The notes beneath the pieces are model-generated. The model saw only the letters and a list, made by a program, of their open reading frames with translations, was not told the origin of the DNA and did not search any database. The position numbers were made by a program, and so were the translations under genes. Below, in pieces: positions 5,376 to 9,344 of a stretch of DNA of 9,344 nucleotides (positions within the stretch are counted from its first letter, which is position 1; every line of letters begins with the position of its first letter). This DNA is from Lysobacteraceae bacterium (lineage in GTDB: Bacteria > Pseudomonadota > Gammaproteobacteria > Steroidobacterales > Steroidobacteraceae): contig JAAYXG010000336.1 in NCBI GenBank assembly GCA_012516015.1, positions 1 through 9,344 of the forward strand, read 5' to 3'.

Positions 5376-6839
5376 TTAGCGCACCAAGTCCGCCCACATG
5401 CGCTCGCAGCGCGCTTCGACATCGGCGCTCATTTCGATCGGGCGTCCCCAGGTGCGCTTCGTTTCCCCCGGCCACTTGTTGGTTGCATCGAGACCGAGCT
5501 TGGAGCCGAGCCCGGCGACGGGACTCGCGAAATCCAAGTAGTCGATCGGCGTGCGACGCACGAGCATCGCATCGCGTGCCGGATCGACGCGCGTGGAGAG
5601 CGCCCAGATCACCTGCTTCCAATCCCGGACGTCGATATCGTCATCCGTGACGATCACGAACTTCGTGTACGTGAACTGCCGCAAGTAGGACCACACCCCC
5701 TGCATGATGCGGCGGGCGTGGCCGGGATACGCTTTGCGGATACTGACGACGGCGATTCGATACGAGCACGCTTCGGGCGGCAACCAAAAGTCGACGACCT
5801 CGGGAAAGGTTCGCTGTAGGAGCGGCACGAACATCTCGTTGAGTGCCGTCGCAATGACCGACGGCTCGTCTTCCGGCGAGCGTCCCATGTAGCCGCCATG
5901 GTAGATCGCGTCCTTGCGCATGCACACACGCTCGATCGTCAGGACGGGAAACTGGGCTTGCGCGTTGTAGTAGCCGGTGTGATCGCCAAACGGTCCTTCC
6001 AATGCTTCATCGCGCGGATGAATGTGCCCCTCGAGGACGATTTCGGCCGTCGCGGGCGCGCTGAGCCCGGATGCCGTTTGCCAGATCTCGCTTCGCCGTC
6101 GGCGTAGCAATCCCGCGAACTGGAACTCCGAGACCGTATCGGGAATCGGTGCCGCCGCGGCGATGAGCAGCGCCGGATCGGCGCCGATCGCAACGACGAC
6201 GGGAAAGGGCTTATCGCGATAACGCTCGCACCACGATCGATAGTCGAGCGCGCCACCGCGATGGGACAACCAGCGCATGATCACCCGATTCGGACCGATC
6301 ACTTGCTGTCGATACACGGCGACGTTCTGCCGCGGATGTCGCACGCCGCGCGTGATCACGAGCCCCCACGTGATAAGCGGCCCGGCATCTTCCGGCCAAC
6401 ACGTCCAGATCGGCCACCGTGTAAGATCGACTTCGCGACCGGTGTGCACGATCTCGCAACAAGGCGGGTGGGCGATCGTACGCGGCGTCGCTTTCAACAG
6501 AGGTGCGAATGCGGGTAGATGCGCAAGGACTTCACCCGCACGATTCGGCCATTGCGGCTCCTTGAGAAACGCGAGCACCGAGCCGATCTCGCGCAGTTGT
6601 GCGGCGGAAGAGAGGCCGAGCGCCGCAACGACGCGCTCCGTCGAGCCGAACAAGTTGCCGAGCACCGGCATCCTCGCGCCACGAGGCTGTTCGAAGAGTA
6701 GCGCAGGTCCGCCCGCGCGCAGACTGCGCCTGCAGAGCGCCGTCATCTCGAGCTTCGGATCGACGGGGAAGGGAACCCGCTTCAGTTCCCCGCGGCGCTC
6801 GAGGACGTGCAAGAACTCGCGCAAGCTCGCATAGCTCAT
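5376..6839 (-). CDS. ubiD: UbiD, 3-polyprenyl-4-hydroxybenzoate decarboxylase
   Basis: The product is 487 residues from the ATG at 6839; E. coli UbiD is about 497. It follows E. coli UbiD block by block: [19 protein letters not shown] at the N-terminus, [117 protein letters not shown] and [11 protein letters not shown] near the end. UbiD uses prenylated FMN (from UbiX, not in this window) to remove the ring carboxylate of the ubiquinone precursor. This cytoplasmic step needs no oxygen. An in-frame ATG at 6890 would add 17 residues that look unlike the family and would overlap the predicted ubiT promoter, so 6839 is preferred, although its ribosome site (GGAG only 2 nt away) is poor. It is divergent from ubiT and convergent with the FNR-type gene. 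Confidence 0.93.
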   Translation of the reverse strand: MSYASLREFLHVLERRGELKRVPFPVDPKLEMTALCRRSLRAGGPALLFEQPRGARMPVLGNLFGSTERVVAALGLSSAAQLREIGSVLAFLKEPQWPNRAGEVLAHLPAFAPLLKATPRTIAHPPCCEIVHTGREVDLTRWPIWTCWPEDAGPLITWGLVITRGVRHPRQNVAVYRQQVIGPNRVIMRWLSHRGGALDYRSWCERYRDKPFPVVVAIGADPALLIAAAAPIPDTVSEFQFAGLLRRRRSEIWQTASGLSAPATAEIVLEGHIHPRDEALEGPFGDHTGYYNAQAQFPVLTIERVCMRKDAIYHGGYMGRSPEDEPSVIATALNEMFVPLLQRTFPEVVDFWLPPEACSYRIAVVSIRKAYPGHARRIMQGVWSYLRQFTYTKFVIVTDDDIDVRDWKQVIWALSTRVDPARDAMLVRRTPIDYLDFASPVAGLGSKLGLDATNKWPGETKRTWGRPIEMSADVEARCERMWADLVR

Positions 6840-6851
6840 CGCTCGCTCCGC

Positions 6852-6893
6852 TTGCGCGAGATCAAGATCGACGCGCGGCGTCCGTGGCATAAG
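6852..6893 (+). promoter_or_regulatory. Predicted FNR-type box and -10 of ubiT
   Basis: TTGCG-CGAG-ATCAA at 6852-6865 (reverse strand TTGAT-N4-CGCAA) keeps the TTG-N8-CAA core of FNR/ANR boxes and 8 of the 10 consensus bases. CATAAG at 6888-6893 fits a -10 hexamer and starts 29.5 bases from the box centre, so the box would be centred at -41.5 with transcription starting near 6900. A GGAGAGG ribosome site follows at 6913-6919. The box also lies just upstream of the preferred ubiD start on the other strand. Confidence 0.55.
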
Positions 6894-6922
6894 CGCCCGA
6901 TGTCTACTGGCTGGAGAGGCTC

Positions 6923-7462
6923 ATGCTCGATGCATCGCACGTTTTCCGTCTTTGGCTGCAGCTCGCACCGACCGAACTCCACGAACGATTGTTCGCGCTC
7001 TCGCTCAATCACGTGCTGAAAGGACAAGCGCTTTCCCGTCGCATACATGAGCTCGAAGGCAAACGCTTTCGCATCGCCGTACAGGACGTGCCGATCGCGC
7101 TCACGTTCGAAGTGGTGGCAGGCAAAGTGGCGCGCACGACCCGCGAGCCCGATGTGACGTTTCGCGCACGCTTGTCCGATTTCATCGCGCTCGCGAAGCG
7201 GGACCAGGATCCGGACACGTTGTTCTTCCAGCGGCATCTCGCAGTCGAAGGCGAAACCGAGACGGGGCTGCATCTCAAGAACTTGCTCGACGGGTGGGAA
7301 TATGACGTATCGGCTCATGTGTGCACGGTGTTGCCCGCACCGCTTGCGCATGTCGCACTTCGAATCGGCGCTACCGTGCAAGCGCTCCATGGGCTATCCC
7401 AGGCTCGCCGGCGGGGTAGCCGTCGCAATATCCGCCCGGCAAGAAGCTCGGAGGCAGCGTGA
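6923..7462 (+). CDS. ubiT: UbiT, SCP2-domain accessory protein of anaerobic ubiquinone synthesis
   Basis: This is a 179-residue protein; E. coli UbiT (YhbT) is 174. The centre is an SCP2-like sterol-carrier fold. The hallmark block at about 96-123 (DPDTLFFQRHLAVEGETE, then TGLHLKNLLD) is almost identical in pattern to YhbT. Upstream, residues 45-85 give the expected beta-strands (GKRFRIAVQDVPIALTFEVV). UbiT is thought to bind isoprenoid quinone intermediates and is required with UbiU and UbiV for O2-independent ubiquinone synthesis. The ATG at 6923 has GGAG 6 nt upstream. The last 30 or so codons (from about 150, ending RRGSRRNIRPARSSEAA) look non-homologous and basic. They overlap the 3' end of ubiV on the other strand by 92 bases. 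The gene is divergent from ubiD and has an FNR-like box in its promoter. Confidence 0.92.
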   Translation: MLDASHVFRLWLQLAPTELHERLFALSLNHVLKGQALSRRIHELEGKRFRIAVQDVPIALTFEVVAGKVARTTREPDVTFRARLSDFIALAKRDQDPDTLFFQRHLAVEGETETGLHLKNLLDGWEYDVSAHVCTVLPAPLAHVALRIGATVQALHGLSQARRRGSRRNIRPARSSEAA

Positions 7463-8246
7463 TCGGCTTTCCGTCCAACGCGTCGCGGAATGCACTCGCG
7501 ACTTCGAGAAAATCGTGCGAGTGCGGCGACAGCCGCACGATATCGACTCCCGCCGACCGGATCCTGCTCAGGTGCGGTAGAAGATTTTGAATCGCGGCGG
7601 ATTGCGTTTGGATACCGTTGAACGCGAGGAACGGCCGGTCCTCGCGCGAGAACAAGGTCAGGCCATCTGGATACTGCCCGCAGACGAATCCACACTCGTC
7701 TTTCTGGAGGTGATGCGCACGCGCCGTGAAGCAACGAGCAGAGAACGCGAGCGGTAGCCGCCCGTACGCGAACAACTCGAACTGCATGCCCGGAGGGCGG
7801 CTTGCGCTCAGCGTCTCGATCGTGCTGAGCGGAAGCTCGACGGGCGCAACCCAACGAATCGCGCCGTGCTCGGCCAAGAATGCCAACGTTGCCTCGTTGT
7901 AGACATTGAGATGCGGCCCTGCGACGAAGGCGCGGCCCGAAAGCGCGTGTACGGCGGCATAGTCGTTCGCTTCGACGAGGTCGTGCTCGTCAGCAATGCG
8001 GCAGGCGGTCGCCACCTCGGACTCGGCATCGATGAGCGCGAGCGTCGAGAACACGACCGCTTTCCCCGCATCCTGCAACATCTGGCCGATCGCTAGCCAA
8101 TCCTCGCGCCCCAACGCGCGCCGTTTGCTGCAGACCACTTCGCCCAGATAGACGATGTCGACCGGAGCGTCGCAGAGCTCCGCGTAGAAGCGCGGCGCGA
8201 ACGCTCGGTCCCAGAAATAGAGCAGAGGTCCGACGGCCAGTTTCAT
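7371..8246 (-). CDS. ubiV: UbiV, Fe-S protein of O2-independent ubiquinone hydroxylation
   Basis: A 291-residue U32-peptidase-family protein starting MKLAVGPLLYFW. Four cysteines, C39 (GEVVCSKR), C172 (SARCFTAR), C185 and C189 (DECGFVC), match the [4Fe-4S] ligands of E. coli UbiV (C39, C180, C193, C197) with the same 13- and 4-residue spacings. FELFAYGRLPLAFSARCF and the C-terminal GGYCDGY motif are also typical of YhbV. UbiV forms a heterodimer with UbiU and supports ring hydroxylation of the ubiquinone precursor without O2, with prephenate reported as oxygen source in E. coli. The start follows the ubiU stop after 2 bases, so translation is probably coupled; its own ribosome site is weak. 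The frame stays open far upstream through ubiU, but the family start is clear. The 3' end overlaps ubiT on the opposite strand. Confidence 0.93.
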   Translation of the reverse strand: MKLAVGPLLYFWDRAFAPRFYAELCDAPVDIVYLGEVVCSKRRALGREDWLAIGQMLQDAGKAVVFSTLALIDAESEVATACRIADEHDLVEANDYAAVHALSGRAFVAGPHLNVYNEATLAFLAEHGAIRWVAPVELPLSTIETLSASRPPGMQFELFAYGRLPLAFSARCFTARAHHLQKDECGFVCGQYPDGLTLFSREDRPFLAFNGIQTQSAAIQNLLPHLSRIRSAGVDIVRLSPHSHDFLEVASAFRDALDGKPITLPPSFLPGGYCDGYPAGEPGIAHGALAR

Positions 8247-8248
8247 GT

Positions 8249-9274
8249 TCACTGCCAGGGACGATGGTAAGCGCCAAGCGTGTGCGTGCGACCCTCCGCA
8301 AGCTTGTCGAGCCCGTCGACGATCTCCGTTGGCGGCGACCAACGAGCACCGACACTCGTGCATTCGTCGAGCGCACGCCGCAGCAGTTGCGTAACGTACG
8401 CCACATAGGCGGGCGAGCGCTGACGACCCTCGACTTTGATCGCCTTCACGCCGCTTTGGATCAGTGTCGGCAAGACATCGAGCGCGTTGAGACTCGTCGG
8501 CTCCTCGATCGCATGATACGTGTGGCCTTCGACTTTGAAGCGACCCTTGCAGAGCGTCGGATACCCCGCCGCCTCGCTGGACGAATAGCGGTCTATGAGC
8601 ACGCCGTTGAGGCGGGACTCCAGGCCTTCCGGCGTTTCGAGCCATCTGACCGCGTGGGCGGGCGAGCATACCCCGTGCGTGTTCGGCGATTGCCCGGTCA
8701 CGTACGAGGAGAGCGCGCAACGTCCTTCGACCATGACGCACAAGCTGCCGAACCCGAATACTTCGATCTCCACGGAAGTTCGTTCGATCAGTCGGGCCAC
8801 TTGCGTGCACGAGAGAACACGCGGGAGCACGGCGCGTTGGATGCCGAACTCTCGCCGGTAGAATTCGATGGCTCGCCAGTTCGTTGCCGAGCCTTGCACG
8901 CTCAGGTGAAGGCGCAAATGCGGATGGCGCTCTGCCGCGTAGCGCATGAGCCCGGGATCGGCAAGGATCAGTGCATCGGCCTGCAGCGCCGCCGCCTGAT
9001 CGATCGTCTCCGTGGCGAGCGTCCAAGTCTCGGACTGCGGATAGACATTTAGTGCGACGAACACTCGGGCGCCGCGCGCATGCGCATGCTCAATCCCTTC
9101 AGCGGCCTCTGCAGCGTCGAAGTTCAATCCGGGGAAATTGCGCGCATTGCTTTCGCCGCGAAAGCCAATGTAGACCGCATCGGCGCCGTGATCGACCGCC
9201 GCTCGCAAGGCCGGCAACGTCCCCGCGGGGCAGACCAATTCGACGAGGTGTTTTCGTTCGTCAGAGCGCGACAT
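8249..9274 (-). CDS. ubiU: UbiU, Fe-S protein of O2-independent ubiquinone hydroxylation
   Basis: A 341-residue U32-family protein; E. coli UbiU (YhbU) is 331. Cysteines C179, C186, C203 and C242 align with the E. coli cluster ligands C169, C176, C193 and C232, each offset by exactly 10. Surrounding motifs are strongly conserved: ELVCPAGTLPALRAAVDHGADAVYIG, FGFGSLCVMVEGRC, SSYVTGQSPNT, GLESRLNGVLIDRY, GYPTLCKGR, KVEGRQRSPAYVAYV and, at the end, TLGAYHRPWQ. With UbiV it forms the [4Fe-4S] heterodimer of the anaerobic ubiquinone pathway. The ATG at 9274 gives a 10-residue N-terminal extension over E. coli. No later ATG or GTG would keep the first strand, and no ribosome site is visible before it. 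It is the first gene of a ubiU-ubiV operon with a 2-base gap, under a predicted FNR-type promoter. Confidence 0.94.
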   Translation of the reverse strand: MSRSDERKHLVELVCPAGTLPALRAAVDHGADAVYIGFRGESNARNFPGLNFDAAEAAEGIEHAHARGARVFVALNVYPQSETWTLATETIDQAAALQADALILADPGLMRYAAERHPHLRLHLSVQGSATNWRAIEFYRREFGIQRAVLPRVLSCTQVARLIERTSVEIEVFGFGSLCVMVEGRCALSSYVTGQSPNTHGVCSPAHAVRWLETPEGLESRLNGVLIDRYSSSEAAGYPTLCKGRFKVEGHTYHAIEEPTSLNALDVLPTLIQSGVKAIKVEGRQRSPAYVAYVTQLLRRALDECTSVGARWSPPTEIVDGLDKLAEGRTHTLGAYHRPWQ

Positions 9275-9280
9275 TCGCGC

Positions 9281-9321
9281 AGTATGACGAGCGCACCGCC
9301 GAACGACTTGCGATAAATCAA
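9281..9321 (-). promoter_or_regulatory. Predicted FNR-type box and -10 of the ubiUV operon
   Basis: On the minus strand TTGAT-TTAT-CGCAA (9321-9308) is followed by CATACT (9286-9281), which matches four of six -10 bases. The hexamer starts 28.5 bases from the box centre, close to class II activator spacing. The box has the same half-sites as the one upstream of ubiT. Transcription would start at about 9273-9274, that is, at the ubiU ATG, which itself lacks a ribosome site. Confidence 0.55.
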
Positions 9322-9344
9322 GGCGCCGCGGATTGCGCGAGCGA

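Noticed and set aside
4728..5819. 363-codon plus-strand frame over the FNR-type gene and ubiD
   Set aside because: It is out of frame with the FNR-type gene and antisense to ubiD; Arg-rich sequence with no recognisable domain.
8247..9026. Extension of the ubiV frame upstream through ubiU
   Set aside because: It is an antisense-free same-strand frame artefact: UbiU occupies this stretch with full-length homology, and UbiV homologues begin at the ATG at 8246.

Overview
The window looks like chromosomal DNA of a GC-rich, facultatively anaerobic proteobacterium. A beta- or gammaproteobacterium is the best guess. The FNR-type regulator has the C-x2-C-x5-C cluster spacing usual in those classes, UbiD is of the E. 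coli type, and UbiT, UbiU and UbiV are all present. No genus can be named from the sequence. No mobile element, CRISPR array, rRNA or tRNA was seen.

Layout. (1) Positions 1-277, minus strand: the first 92 codons of a UspE-like universal stress protein that runs off the left edge. (2) 428-2365, minus strand: a two-gene unit for two ferritin-like (di-iron helical bundle) proteins, with a hairpin after the last gene and dyads in the leader. (3) 2593-2757, minus strand: a probable small single-span membrane protein. (4) 3008-4363, plus strand: a lipoprotein of the alpha/beta-hydrolase (lipase/esterase) fold. (5) 4364-4677: a non-coding stretch carrying an FNR-type box. (6) 4678-5367, plus strand: an FNR-family regulator with all four [4Fe-4S] cysteines. 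(7) 5376-6839 (or 6890), minus strand: UbiD. (8) 6923-7462, plus strand: UbiT. (9) 7371-8246 and 8249-9274, minus strand: UbiV and UbiU in a tight ubiU-ubiV operon that converges on and overlaps ubiT.

The right half is a coherent module for making ubiquinone without oxygen. UbiU/UbiV are the Fe-S partners for O2-independent ring hydroxylation, UbiT is the SCP2-type lipid-binding accessory protein, and UbiD is the prenylated-FMN decarboxylase, which needs no O2. A presumptive oxygen sensor lies beside them. The strongest observation is regulatory. The upstream regions of ubiT and ubiU each carry the same FNR-like box, TTGAT-N4-CGCAA. In both it is placed about 29 bp from a plausible -10 hexamer, which is class II activator geometry. 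A third, related box sits at the same distance upstream of the regulator gene itself. The regulator's recognition helix departs from FNR (His and Gly where E. coli FNR has E209 and S212), so regulator and boxes may have co-diverged. For ubiU the predicted transcription start falls on the start codon, suggesting a leaderless ubiUV mRNA. All regulatory statements are inferences from motif reading by eye.
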